Assembly (NCBI GenBank): GCA_934317215.1
Contig: CAKREH010000010.1
Coordinates: 1-64,000 of the forward strand
Length of the DNA: 64,000 nucleotides
Source of the DNA: an uncultured Roseburia sp.
GTDB taxonomy: Bacteria > Bacillota > Clostridia > Lachnospirales > Lachnospiraceae
Direction of reading: 5' to 3'
The position numbers and the translations under genes were made by a program. The notes under the pieces are model-generated. The model was not told the DNA's origin and did not search any database. It saw nothing but the letters and a program-made list of their open reading frames with translations. Below, piece by piece: positions 1-8,967 of this stretch. Position 1 is the stretch's first letter, and the number at the start of each line of letters is the position of its first letter.

Positions 1-127
1 AAAGTTACCCTTTTTTCTGAAATACATATCAAAATCATTTAAAAAATTAGCTTGACATATCACCAGATTGCTTTCTGATAAGTTTATACATAATATGGCA
101 AACAATAAACAAACCAAAATAATGCTA

Positions 128-156
128 TTGCAAACTAACAGTTTGCATAATATAAT
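128..156 (+). promoter_or_regulatory. Sigma-A promoter of the LRR surface protein gene
   Basis: TTGCAA (128-133), a 17-nt spacer and a perfect TATAAT (151-156). Transcription would start near 163, giving a leader of about 50 nt before the ATG at 213. Confidence 0.7.
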
Positions 157-212
157 AACCATAGTGCAATTTTAGAAAATGAACACAATTATATTACAAA
201 CGGAGGAAAAGC

Positions 213-3089
213 ATGAGAAAGAGAAAAATGTTAATCGGCGTGTTGACGGCAGCCATGCTGCTTGGAAATGTCAGTCCGGCAATGGTGCAGGGCGCACAAG
301 CAGCAGATGTGACAGAAGTGCCTGCAGAAACAGAGACGGAAGAATTAGCGACAGAGGCTGCGGCAACGGAAACGGAAGAGGAGGAGACGACTGAAACTGC
401 GGTAACGGAAACAGAAGAGAACCAGCCGTCGGAAACCACGGTAACGGAGACAAATGAGGAACGGCTGACAGAAGAATCAGCGACAGAAGCTGCGCCAACA
501 GAAACAGAAGAAGCAACAACGGAGATTGAGGTCACAGAAACAGAAGAGGAAGCAATAACCGGGGATGCTTACAAAACAGCAGATGCCAAGGCAGACGAAA
601 ATGGATTTATTATTGAGAATGGTGTGCTGACAGGGTATACGGGACCTGGCGGGGATATTGTGATCCCGGAAGGGGTAACGAGTATAGGTAAGGATGTGTC
701 TGATGGTTATAGCGCAGATAATTATGGACCAGATTACTTAAAAATATTTGGAAATAATATTACAAGTATAACAATACCAAGAAGTGTAAATAAGATAGCG
801 CGCAATTCATATTATGTAATGCAAGGTGGAGGGGACACGACAGCATACGCATTCAATCCTTTTTTGGGGGAGAATTTAAAAAGAATTATTGTAGAAGAGG
901 GGAATTCTAATTTTAAGGCAATAGATGGTATCTTATATGAAAAAAATAAAGATAGTGAGAGTGGGGCAGAAACGTTAAGCCTTTTTGTATGTCCGCGAAG
1001 TATTGAAAAAGAAGACATTGTGGTGCCCTCAAATGTTACGAAAATAAATGCTGGAGCGTTTAAAGAATGTAAAACGATAAAGACAGTTTCTTTACCAGAT
1101 GGAGTTGGCGGTTTTGGAACACAGACATTTTATAATTGTAAAAATCTGGAAAAAGTTACTATGAATATAAAGGGAATAGATGTTGGAGTGAGTGCATTTT
1201 GGGGATGTGAAAAGCTGACTGATATTTCCAACGTGCATGTTTGGCATGTAGGTTACTGTGGATTTTTGGGATGTACGAAGTTAGAATATGTGAATACAAC
1301 AGGCGCGATAATCGAGGGGCATGCATTTCAAGGATGTTCTGGGTTAAAAAAAATACCTGAGAAAATAGAAAGAATTGAAGCGGGTGCTTTTAGATTTTGC
1401 AGTTCACTGGAAAAAATTAATTTACAAGAAGGAATCAAGTATATTGGTGAGTATGCATTTTCTGAAACGAGAGTAACAAGTATAACTATCCCAGCAAGTG
1501 TTACATATATAGGAGAGAGTACATACCATACTGGAGGAGGGTGGACACTTCAAGGAAAACGTGCTTTTGCAGACATGAATGATCTTCAAAAAATTGAGGT
1601 AGCAAAAGATAATGAAAATTACAAATCTATAGATGGAATTTTATACAGTAAAGATGGAACAAAGTTGTATGTTTGTCCTGATAAAAAAGAAGGTGTGGTA
1701 ACAATTCCTGACACGGTAGAGAATATAGACGCATGTGCATTTATGAAATGTAGAAAAATTACAAAAGTTATTTTCCCCAATACTGTAAAAGAAATACCGG
1801 AACGTTGTTTTGCGGGTTGTCTTGAATTAAAAGAAATTAAAATACCTAACAGCGTAACGAATATAGTAGGCATGCCTAGTAAATATAAAAAAATGTTTTA
1901 TGAGTGCAACAGACTTCAAAATATTGATGTAGCACTCGACAATCCAAATTATAAGTCTGTAGATGGTATTTTATACAATAAACAGGGAACGGAATTGTAT
2001 TATTGTCCAAATGGAAAGACTGGGAATATAGAGGTGCCTAATAGTGTACATATCATAGGAGAGAATGCATTTACTAAAAGTGGTTCTGGTGGTTATGAAC
2101 AAGACATACAGCTTATGTATTTGGAAGAAGTAAATTATGAGGGCGTCATTATACCTGACAGTGTAACAGAAATAAAAGAAGGCAATAAATTTACAATGAT
2201 TTACTGTAACCCAGGTTCTTATGCGGAATCTTATGCGAAAGAGCATAACATTCCATATAAAAATGGTTTACCACAGACAAATCAGACAATCACTGCCCCA
2301 GATGTTATTACAAAAACCTATGGCGATGCAGTCTTTTCCATTGATGCTGTGACGAGCGGCGACGGTAAATTATCATATGTTTCTGATAATGAATCGGTTG
2401 CAAAGGTGGATGCAAAAGGCAAGGTAACATTGACGGGTGTGGGAACAGCGCATATTACGATCACTGCATCTGAGACAAAGAATTATTCTGAGGCAAAGAA
2501 AGTGATCACGATTACGGTAAAGAAGAAAGATTCTGCCGGAAATACAGATAAAAACTCCAACCTGATCACTGCAAAAAACATTACCAAAACCTACGGCTGC
2601 AAAGCATTTTCCATTGGCGCAAAGAGCAAGAGCGGCGGAAAACTGACATATAGCGTAGCAGACAAGAAAGTTGCGGTCGTAGATAAAAAAGGAAAGGTAA
2701 CAGTCAAAGGATATGGACAGACTAAGATCACGATTACGTTGGCTGCAAAAGGAAAATATCCAAAAGCAAAGAAAACGATCACTTTGACAGTAAAACCGGT
2801 AAAGACCAAAATCGCAACTGTAAAATCCACAAAATCCAAAAATATGGTTGTGAAGTGGAAAAAGGATACGAAGGCGACAGGCTATGTGATTCAGTATTCT
2901 ACGGATAAGAAATTCAAGAAGGGTGTTAAGACTGTTACGATCACAAAGAACAAAACAACATCTAAGACAATTGGAAAACTGAAAGGCGGCAAAAACTATT
3001 ATGTCCGTGTCTGTACATATAAGAAATCAAATGGAAAGCAGATCAAGGGAAGTTACAGTGCGGTAAAGAGCATAAAAGTGAAAAAATAA
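213..3089 (+). CDS. Secreted BspA-type leucine-rich-repeat surface protein
   Basis: This 958-residue protein starts at an ATG preceded by GGAGG at 202-206. Residues 1-31 form a signal peptide ending near AQA-AD. Residues 32-115 are a low-complexity Thr/Glu stretch built from TETEE-like units. Residues about 125-690 are irregular LRR_5 (BspA-like) repeats with recurring IPxSV and AFxxCxxL patterns. Two Ig-like modules follow (about 690-770 and 780-862, each opening with ITA...KTYG), then a Lys-rich fibronectin-III-like domain (about 866-958). There is no LPXTG motif or C-terminal membrane segment, so the Lys-rich end may bind the wall electrostatically. Family knowledge suggests adhesion or host/biofilm contact; the ligand cannot be read from sequence. 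The LRR part is more AT-rich than either end. Confidence 0.9.
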   Translation: MRKRKMLIGVLTAAMLLGNVSPAMVQGAQAADVTEVPAETETEELATEAAATETEEEETTETAVTETEENQPSETTVTETNEERLTEESATEAAPTETEEATTEIEVTETEEEAITGDAYKTADAKADENGFIIENGVLTGYTGPGGDIVIPEGVTSIGKDVSDGYSADNYGPDYLKIFGNNITSITIPRSVNKIARNSYYVMQGGGDTTAYAFNPFLGENLKRIIVEEGNSNFKAIDGILYEKNKDSESGAETLSLFVCPRSIEKEDIVVPSNVTKINAGAFKECKTIKTVSLPDGVGGFGTQTFYNCKNLEKVTMNIKGIDVGVSAFWGCEKLTDISNVHVWHVGYCGFLGCTKLEYVNTTGAIIEGHAFQGCSGLKKIPEKIERIEAGAFRFCSSLEKINLQEGIKYIGEYAFSETRVTSITIPASVTYIGESTYHTGGGWTLQGKRAFADMNDLQKIEVAKDNENYKSIDGILYSKDGTKLYVCPDKKEGVVTIPDTVENIDACAFMKCRKITKVIFPNTVKEIPERCFAGCLELKEIKIPNSVTNIVGMPSKYKKMFYECNRLQNIDVALDNPNYKSVDGILYNKQGTELYYCPNGKTGNIEVPNSVHIIGENAFTKSGSGGYEQDIQLMYLEEVNYEGVIIPDSVTEIKEGNKFTMIYCNPGSYAESYAKEHNIPYKNGLPQTNQTITAPDVITKTYGDAVFSIDAVTSGDGKLSYVSDNESVAKVDAKGKVTLTGVGTAHITITASETKNYSEAKKVITITVKKKDSAGNTDKNSNLITAKNITKTYGCKAFSIGAKSKSGGKLTYSVADKKVAVVDKKGKVTVKGYGQTKITITLAAKGKYPKAKKTITLTVKPVKTKIATVKSTKSKNMVVKWKKDTKATGYVIQYSTDKKFKKGVKTVTITKNKTTSKTIGKLKGGKNYYVRVCTYKKSNGKQIKGSYSAVKSIKVKK

Positions 3090-3116
3090 CATTACAGAAG
3101 GAGGAAAGCACATAGG

Positions 3117-3572
3117 ATGTGTGAAAAAGAATTTCAGGTTGAGATCATAGAGGCAAAAAGGACACAGAAAGTACGCCAGAGCGTAAGACCAAGCGGGAGA
3201 TTTGTGAACGGCGGGGATTTTGAATACGATCCTGCAATTACGGAAACAACCAGACAGACGATGTTTTGTTATACCTACCGTTTTTTAAAACCGGAGGAAT
3301 GTGTGATCGAATATCAGGGACATACCTACAGGATGCCGGAAAAATTTACAATTGATATTTATGAGTCTGCAAAGAAAAAACTCAATAAAGAATATCTTCC
3401 GGGTGATCAGAGAAAAGTTTTAGAGGGTCAAAAGGGATGCAAATTCGGATTAAAATTGCAGTATGATCCGGCAGAAATTAAAGAAATTCCGGAGAAGAAA
3501 CAGATTGTATTAAAGGTAATCGTTTTGGCATGGGATGTTCAGACAGATATTGTTATGGAGCAGATTGCATAA
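3117..3572 (+). CDS. Hypothetical protein, 151 aa
   Basis: The ATG is preceded by AAGGAGGA at 3098-3105, and the gene lies 27 bp behind the LRR protein gene with no terminator between, so the two are probably co-transcribed. The product has no signal peptide or membrane segment and looks soluble, with alternating charged beta-type stretches (FQVEIIEAKR near the start, QIVLKVIVLAWDV near the end). I do not recognise a family. Cotranscription is the only clue to its role, perhaps an accessory cytoplasmic factor for the surface protein. Confidence 0.75.
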   Translation: MCEKEFQVEIIEAKRTQKVRQSVRPSGRFVNGGDFEYDPAITETTRQTMFCYTYRFLKPEECVIEYQGHTYRMPEKFTIDIYESAKKKLNKEYLPGDQRKVLEGQKGCKFGLKLQYDPAEIKEIPEKKQIVLKVIVLAWDVQTDIVMEQIA

Positions 3573-3600
3573 AATAGGCTGTTAATTGCCAAACATTAAA

Positions 3601-3648
3601 TTCCCCGGCGTTTATGTGAGGATGATCACATAAACCCGGGAAATTTTT
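3601..3648 (+). terminator. Bidirectional intrinsic terminator
   Basis: TTCCCCGGCGTTTATGTG pairs with CACATAAACCCGGGAA around an 8-nt loop, followed by ATTTTT. It closes the LRR/hypothetical unit and also lies beyond the convergent nuclease remnant. Confidence 0.8.
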
Positions 3649-3658
3649 ATAATGAGAT

Positions 3659-3959
3659 CTAATTTTCTTTTAATGCATGGTAAAGATCTTCATCTGACCA
3701 GCCAGGGTGAGCCTGACATAGAAAATATACTTTGCTGATAAATGCAACGTCCCTGTCAAGCAACTTAGCACAGCTTTGTGCAGGAATATTTTCCTGGAAC
3801 ATGTTGTGGATGATGTGTAATTGTTCAAGATGTTTGCCTTCCGCTAAGCCATCCGCATAGCTGTCCCTGCGTTCCATTTTAATATACTCATCCATATCGA
3901 ATTCTTCCAATAACATACCAACGACCTCCGGGTAGTTTTCTCCTTTGATTATAAAAAAT
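3659..3959 (-). pseudogene. C-terminal remnant of an Rpn/YhgA-type PD-(D/E)XK nuclease
   Basis: An ATG-initiated reading frame of 85 codons ends at 3659. Its opening EEFDMDEYIKMERRDSYADG closely resembles the linker and tail of Rpn (recombination-promoting nuclease, transposase_31-like) proteins. The same frame continues upstream of that ATG to about 3959, reading GENYPEVVGM, which also fits the family, before an in-frame TGA. The catalytic PD-(D/E)XK core, normally about 200 residues further upstream, is absent. GGAGG happens to sit before the ATG, so a short peptide could still be made, but the most economical reading is a decayed gene. Confidence 0.65.
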
Positions 3960-4258
3960 TGAAACGTTTTTCACAATAGTTTTCTGAAATAGCTGGCGAA
4001 ATGCCAGAATAAAAAAGAGTGGTATTCAGAAAATGATTTTATGGAAATAAAATTGAATTGCGATGAATGTAGTATGCTATAAAAACACCATAAATTGCAA
4101 GCAGGTTCCGTCACTGAATGGATTCACATAGACAAATCAAAACGAATTGTTTATACTTGGTTTATGACAATAGAGTGTTTGCACAACATGCAGCCTGTTG
4201 TCCAGGGTAATCAATTACGGCTTTATAATAGCCAGCAGCACTCAAAAGAGGAGAAAAT
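3960..4258. other. AT-rich intergenic stretch without a gene
   Basis: About 300 bp with no credible coding frame. A perfect TATAAT at 4224-4229 is a plausible -10 for the phosphatase gene downstream, but there is no good -35 at 16-18 bp (TTGTCC at 4198 is 20 bp away). Confidence 0.5.
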
Positions 4259-4870
4259 ATGATTTTATATTTTGTACGTCACGGAGAGACGGACTGGAAT
4301 GTAAAAAAGAAGATACAGGGCAAGACAGATGTGCCGTTGAATGAGAATGGCAAGCAGCAGGCGAAAGAGCTTGCGGACATGCTTTTAGAGCGGAAAAAGG
4401 AAGGTGCGCTTCAGGTTGTGCGTGCTTATACGTCTCCACAGCTTCGTGCTGCACAGACGGCGCAGGCAGCGGCAATCGCGCTTGATATTCCATGTATTGC
4501 AGCCGATGGACTGCGGGAAATGGATATGGGCGACTGGGAGGGCAGAAGATGGGAAGATATCATAGAGGAAGATGCAGCAAAGTACCGGGACTGGGATGCG
4601 CGCAGGCGTTATGTCCATACACCGAATGGAGAGTGTTACAATGAAGTGCTGGGGCGTGCACTCGATACGCTTGGAATGATCCTGGAACGGGAAACGGAAG
4701 ATGTTCTGATCGTGACGCACAGTGCGGTACTGATGGCGTTGCGCTGCTATATTGCCGGACTGCCGTTCGAGGAAATGGTTGCAAGATACAAGGCAAAAAA
4801 TGCCGAATTGATTGAAATTTTTGCAGAAGATGTGAAAGATGCGATCAGGCGTTTTCAAAAAGGAGAGTAA
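4259..4870 (+). CDS. Histidine phosphatase family protein (phosphoglycerate-mutase-like)
   Basis: A 203-residue soluble protein starting at ATG with AGAGGAG just upstream. The catalytic RHGET motif (residues 7-11; the His is the phospho-acceptor), an internal SPQLRAAQTA block with the second active-site Arg, an REMDMGDWEG block and a C-terminal VTHSAVLMAL block carrying the second catalytic His are all present. This is the arrangement of small CobC/GpmB-type phosphatases. The substrate could be a phosphosugar, a nucleotide or alpha-ribazole phosphate; there are no cobalamin genes nearby, so CobC is unsupported. The gene is monocistronic, with a strong terminator after it. Confidence 0.88.
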   Translation: MILYFVRHGETDWNVKKKIQGKTDVPLNENGKQQAKELADMLLERKKEGALQVVRAYTSPQLRAAQTAQAAAIALDIPCIAADGLREMDMGDWEGRRWEDIIEEDAAKYRDWDARRRYVHTPNGECYNEVLGRALDTLGMILERETEDVLIVTHSAVLMALRCYIAGLPFEEMVARYKAKNAELIEIFAEDVKDAIRRFQKGE

Positions 4871-4915
4871 AGAGTTTATGGCTGTGTAAATCACGGAAAA
4901 CAGCGTGAAAAATAC

Positions 4916-4982
4916 AAAGACTGTCGTAAGAAATGATATCCTGTCGGGGAAACAGGGGACATTCTTCCGGCAGTCTTTTTTT
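4916..4982 (+). terminator. Intrinsic terminator after the histidine phosphatase
   Basis: AAAGACTGTCGTAAGAA pairs with TTCTTCCGGCAGTCTTT, followed by a run of T. The loop contains a smaller CCTGTCGGGGAAACAGG hairpin. Confidence 0.8.
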
Positions 4983-5020
4983 GCACTTTCCACAATTTTT
5001 AAAATGAATTTTTGTGAATG

Positions 5021-5110
5021 ATTTTGACGGATTTTGATTGACTATGACGGAATGGAAATATATAATAAAGCTATCAAAGATGAACGAATTTGAACGGTTG
5101 TGAATGAAAT
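5021..5110 (+). promoter_or_regulatory. Promoter and phased direct repeats (putative DeoR/FruR operators)
   Basis: A near-ideal promoter, TTGACT (5038-5043), 17-nt spacer, TATAAT (5061-5066). Around the -35 lie 10-bp direct repeats in exact register: ATTTTGACGG (5021), ATTTTGATTG (5031), ACTATGACGG (5041). Downstream of the start site is a second set: TGAACGAATT (5081), TGAACGGTTG (5091), TGAATGAAAT (5101). Helically phased direct repeats are typical of DeoR-family operators, so autoregulation by the downstream regulator is likely. Confidence 0.7.
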
Positions 5111-5123
5111 TGGAGGAAAAGAT

Positions 5124-5867
5124 ATGCTGACAGAAGAAAGGTTTACGAGAATTTTATCCATACTAGAGAGTATGGGCAGCGTGACCGTTCAGCAGCTTAT
5201 GACGGAACTGGATGCATCAGAGTCAACGATCCGGAGAGATTTAAATACACTGGATGCAAATGGCCAGCTCATTAAAGTTCATGGCGGTGCAATTTTAAAA
5301 AACACCGCATACAGTACCGAGGACGACGAAGTCATGCAGCGTAGAGAACGGAACAAAGGAGCAAAAGAAAAGATTGCGCAATATGCGGCAGGTTTGATCG
5401 GACCGGGTGATTTTGTTTATATTGATGCCGGCACGACGACAGATCTGATGATTGATTTTATTACGGCCAGACAGGCAGTGTTTGTGACAAATGCGATCAC
5501 ACATGCCAAAAAACTTGCGCAGAAAAGTTGTACTGTATATATTCTCGGCGGTGAGTTCAAGACGGTGACAGAAGCGATCGTTGGAGAGGAAGCGGTCTCT
5601 TCGGTTGAAAAATATAATTTTACGAAGGGATTCTGGGGAGCAAACGGAATCAGCATGCAGCGCGGATTTTCCACACCGGAGCTTAAGGAGGCACTCGTAA
5701 AAAAAAGTTCGATGGAAAACTGCAGGGAGTGTTACATCTTAGCGGATGACAGCAAATTCAATCAGATATCAAGCGTGACATTTGCTCCGTTTGAAAGTGC
5801 AAAGGTCATCACGACAGGTCTTACAAAACCTGCGTACCATAAATGTAAAAATGTAATTGAAGTATAA
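5124..5867 (+). CDS. fruR: DeoR-family transcriptional regulator of the fructose operon
   Basis: I place the start at ATG 5124, preceded by GGAGGA at 5112-5117; an upstream in-frame GTG at 5100 lies before this ribosome binding site. The 247-residue product has the DeoR N-terminal winged helix (ERFTRILSILESMGSVTVQQ, then SESTIRRDLNTLDANG) and a C-terminal DeoRC sugar-phosphate sensor domain (DAGTTTDLMIDF, the usual phosphate-binding loop, and GxxGI further on). First gene of an operon with fruK, fruA, HPr and EI; by family analogy it represses until fructose 1-phosphate accumulates. Phased repeats around its promoter are candidate operators. Confidence 0.92.
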   Translation: MLTEERFTRILSILESMGSVTVQQLMTELDASESTIRRDLNTLDANGQLIKVHGGAILKNTAYSTEDDEVMQRRERNKGAKEKIAQYAAGLIGPGDFVYIDAGTTTDLMIDFITARQAVFVTNAITHAKKLAQKSCTVYILGGEFKTVTEAIVGEEAVSSVEKYNFTKGFWGANGISMQRGFSTPELKEALVKKSSMENCRECYILADDSKFNQISSVTFAPFESAKVITTGLTKPAYHKCKNVIEV

Positions 5868-5923
5868 AAATACAAAGACCTGCGAAATCACAGAGCAGGA
5901 AACGCAGAAAGGAGATAGAAAAA

Positions 5924-6847
5924 ATGATTTACACCGTCACATTTAATCCATCACTGGACTACATTGTGACAGTTCCGCATTTCACCTGCGGAATGGTCAA
6001 CCGGACATCAGAGGAGAAGATTTTTCCGGGTGGAAAAGGAATCAATGTATCCATGGTGTTAAAAAATCTTGGACTGGAGAACACGGCACTTGGTTTTTAT
6101 GCCGGATTTACCGGAAACGAACTGGAGCGTCTGATCAGGGAAAAAGGGATCCGGGCGGATTTTATTCCGGTAAAAGAAGGAATGACAAGGATCAATGTAA
6201 AAATGCGTTCCGACGAGGAGAGTGAAATTAACGGACAGGGACCGGCGATATCGGAAGCTGACATCAAAACACTTTATGAAAAACTGGACCGGCTATCGGA
6301 TGGAGATGTTTTGGTTATGGCGGGAAGTATCCCGGATGTGATGCCGCAGACCATCTACATGGATATCATGAAATATCTTGCAGATAAGGATTTAAAGATT
6401 GTTGTGGATGCGACAAAAGATCTGCTCGTAAATGTATTACAGTATCATCCATTTTTAATTAAACCGAACAATCATGAGCTTGGTGAGATTTTCGGTGTGA
6501 AAATAACAGAAAAAGAAGATGTGATCACTTACGCAAAGAAGATGCAGGAAAAGGGTGCAGGAAATGTCCTCGTTTCCATGGCTGGCGACGGAGCAGTGCT
6601 GGTTGCTGAAGACGGAAGCATCTTTCAGTCGGAGGCACCAAAGGGTAAGGTCGTCAATTCGGTTGGCGCCGGGGACTCCATGGTAGCCGGATTTGTAACA
6701 GGTTATTTAAAGACGGGAAGCTATAAAGAAGCTTTCCAGATGGGGGTTTGTACCGGAAGCGCGTCGGCATTTTCCGAGGAACTGGCAACAGAACCGGAAG
6801 TTTTGGCGCTTTTAGATAAAAACAAAGATATTTTTAATAAGGAGTAA
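5924..6847 (+). CDS. fruK: 1-phosphofructokinase
   Basis: A 307-residue PfkB-family sugar kinase, ATG start with AAAGGAGA upstream. It has the N-terminal PfkB pattern (TFNPSLDYIV, PGGKGINVSMVLKNLG) and the C-terminal catalytic block NSVGAGDSMVAGF, whose Asp is the catalytic base. It converts fructose 1-phosphate, the product of the fructose PTS, to fructose 1,6-bisphosphate in the cytoplasm. Position between the DeoR regulator and the EIIABC gene favours fruK over the related tagatose-6-phosphate kinase (LacC). Confidence 0.94.
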   Translation: MIYTVTFNPSLDYIVTVPHFTCGMVNRTSEEKIFPGGKGINVSMVLKNLGLENTALGFYAGFTGNELERLIREKGIRADFIPVKEGMTRINVKMRSDEESEINGQGPAISEADIKTLYEKLDRLSDGDVLVMAGSIPDVMPQTIYMDIMKYLADKDLKIVVDATKDLLVNVLQYHPFLIKPNNHELGEIFGVKITEKEDVITYAKKMQEKGAGNVLVSMAGDGAVLVAEDGSIFQSEAPKGKVVNSVGAGDSMVAGFVTGYLKTGSYKEAFQMGVCTGSASAFSEELATEPEVLALLDKNKDIFNKE

Positions 6848-6910
6848 AATCCTCTGCTCACCAGAGGGAAAATTTTACAATGTAAAATTGCATTTTGCTT
6901 CGCAAAACAA
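6848..6910 (+). promoter_or_regulatory. Three consecutive dyads between fruK and fruA
   Basis: Within 63 bp lie CCTCTG...CAGAGG (6851-6867), the near-palindrome AATTTTACA-A-TGTAAAATT (6871-6889) and TTTTGC-TTC-GCAAAA (6893-6907), ending just before the fruA GGAGG. None has a U-tract, so they are not terminators. They could be an mRNA-processing or stability element, or the central dyad a protein-binding site. Confidence 0.5.
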
Positions 6911-6922
6911 GGAGGATTAAGC

Positions 6923-8860
6923 GTGAAAATCAGGGATTTACTTGCCGTAGAGAGTATTGACTTAAATGGCAAAGTTAATGGAAAGAACGAAGCCCTTGAT
7001 ACAATGGTTGCATTGATGGCTAAGAGCGGAAAGATCAACGATGTTGAAAAGTACCGCAAGGGCGTATACGCCAGAGAGGAAGAAGGAACGACCGGAATTG
7101 GTGAGGGAATCGCCATTCCACATTGCAAGTCGGATGCAGTCAGCAAACCTGGTCTTGCAGCAATGGTCATCAAAGACGGGGTGGATTTTGATGCATTAGA
7201 TGGAGGAAAGGTCAGCCTGATCTTCCTGATCGCAGCACCAAATACGGAAGACAACGTACATCTGGATGTACTTAGCAAGTTATCGGTTCTTCTGATGGAT
7301 GAGAATTTTACAAGCGGACTTCGCAATGCAAAGACGGTTGAGGAATTTTTAAGTGTGATCGACCGTGCGGAAGCGGAAAAAGATGCCGAAGAAGAGAAAA
7401 AGAACAGCGCAGATACAAAGAATGCGGCTGAGGAGAAAACCACAGAGAATGGAAAGCTGATCCTCGCTGTAACCGGATGTCCGAATGGAATCGCACATAC
7501 TTATATGGCGGCAGAAAATATCGAGAAAAAAGCGAAAGAGCTTGGATGCCGTGTGAAAGTTGAGACAAGAGGTTCCGGCGGTGCCAAAAATATATTGACA
7601 AAAGCTGAAATTGCAGAGGCTGCATGTATTATTGTTGCAGCGGATACACAGGTTCCGATGGATCGTTTTGCAGGCAGACCTGTGATCCAGTGTAAGGTTT
7701 CTGATGGAATCAGTAAGGCGGAAGAACTGTTAGACAGAGCGTTAAACGGCAATGTTCCACTGTATCAGGCGAAAGAAAACGGCCAGGCAGCAGACAGTGA
7801 GGAAGAATCTGACAGCGTTGGACATCAGATTTACAAACATCTGATGAATGGAGTTTCCCATATGTTACCGTTCGTTATCGGCGGTGGTATCCTGATCGCG
7901 ATCGCATTTTTGATCGATGGTTTTGCAGTTGACTTAAACAGCCTTCCATTTGATGAGCGTTCCAACTTTGGTACGATCACACCGATGGCGGCAATGTTTA
8001 AATCGATCGGTGGTGTTGCATTCGGATTTATGCTTCCGATCTTAGCCGGATTTATCGCAATGAGTATTGCAGACCGTCCTGGTCTTGCAGTCGGCTTTGT
8101 CGGCGGAGCAATCGCAGCAAACGGAACATCCGGATTCCTTGGAGCTCTCGTTGCAGGTTTTGCTGCAGGCTATCTGGTACGTCTGTTAAAGAAACTGTTT
8201 GAGAAGCTGCCGGAAGGCTTAGAGGGTATCAAGCCAATGCTTCTCTATCCGGTAATCGGTATCTTTTTGATCGGAGTGATCATGACTTATGTGGTAGAGC
8301 CTCCGATCGGAGCATTAAATGTTATGATCAACAATGGATTAAACAGCATGAATGGTGCAAAGGCAATCCTGCTTGGCGCACTGCTCGGCGGAATGATGTC
8401 CGTAGATATGGGTGGCCCGGTAAACAAAGCAGCATATGTATTTGGTACCGCATCTATCGCAGCAGGCAATTACAATATCATGGCAGCTGTTATGGTCGGT
8501 GGTATGGTTCCACCGCTTGCAATCGCACTTGCAACCATGTTCTTTAAAAACAAATTTACCGAAGAAGAGAGAAAAGCAGGACCGACAAACATTGTTATGG
8601 GACTTTCCTTTATCTCAGAGGGAGCGATTCCTTTTGCAGCATCAGATCCATTGCGTGTACTGCCGTCCTGTATCATTGGTTCCGCAGCTGCAGGAGCATT
8701 ATCCATGGCATTTGGCTGTACGTTAATGGCACCACATGGTGGAATCTTCGTATTCTTAACCGTAGGCCATCCGCTGTTATATCTCGTATCACTGGCAGTT
8801 GGTTCTGTTGTAGGATGCGTGATCCTTGGACTTTTAAAGAAGGATGTATCAAAAAGATAG
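6923..8860 (+). CDS. fruA: Fructose-specific PTS transporter, EIIABC
   Basis: GTG start with GGAGG at 6911-6915. The 645-residue protein has all three fructose-family PTS domains in one chain: EIIA about 1-150 (phospho-His67 in IPHCKS), a charged Glu/Lys linker about 150-175, EIIB about 178-280 (phospho-Cys186 in LAVTGCPNGIAHTYMAAE), and EIIC from about 303 with roughly eight to ten membrane segments. It imports fructose as fructose 1-phosphate, feeding FruK encoded upstream. HPr and EI follow in the same direction, so the whole phosphorelay is encoded here. The A-B-C domain order is the usual one for Firmicutes FruA. Confidence 0.95.
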   Translation: MKIRDLLAVESIDLNGKVNGKNEALDTMVALMAKSGKINDVEKYRKGVYAREEEGTTGIGEGIAIPHCKSDAVSKPGLAAMVIKDGVDFDALDGGKVSLIFLIAAPNTEDNVHLDVLSKLSVLLMDENFTSGLRNAKTVEEFLSVIDRAEAEKDAEEEKKNSADTKNAAEEKTTENGKLILAVTGCPNGIAHTYMAAENIEKKAKELGCRVKVETRGSGGAKNILTKAEIAEAACIIVAADTQVPMDRFAGRPVIQCKVSDGISKAEELLDRALNGNVPLYQAKENGQAADSEEESDSVGHQIYKHLMNGVSHMLPFVIGGGILIAIAFLIDGFAVDLNSLPFDERSNFGTITPMAAMFKSIGGVAFGFMLPILAGFIAMSIADRPGLAVGFVGGAIAANGTSGFLGALVAGFAAGYLVRLLKKLFEKLPEGLEGIKPMLLYPVIGIFLIGVIMTYVVEPPIGALNVMINNGLNSMNGAKAILLGALLGGMMSVDMGGPVNKAAYVFGTASIAAGNYNIMAAVMVGGMVPPLAIALATMFFKNKFTEEERKAGPTNIVMGLSFISEGAIPFAASDPLRVLPSCIIGSAAAGALSMAFGCTLMAPHGGIFVFLTVGHPLLYLVSLAVGSVVGCVILGLLKKDVSKR

Positions 8861-8967
8861 GAAACGGAAAAGGTAATTAAAATCGCAGGCTTTATGTTGC
8901 AACAATATAGAGCCTGTGAATATGTAATCATAAAACAATGTGTTATGTACAAAGAAAGGAGAAAATC

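Noticed and set aside
194..535. Long antisense reading frames opposite the Thr/Glu-rich start of the LRR gene
   Set aside because: They arise from the repetitive GAA/ACA codon bias on the plus strand, and they lack ribosome binding sites.
4385..4993. 203-codon antisense frame opposite the histidine phosphatase
   Set aside because: The plus-strand product has every catalytic motif of its family; the antisense product has no recognisable feature.
5100..5123. Upstream GTG start for the DeoR-type regulator
   Set aside because: It would place the GGAGGA ribosome binding site inside the coding region and adds residues not seen in the family.
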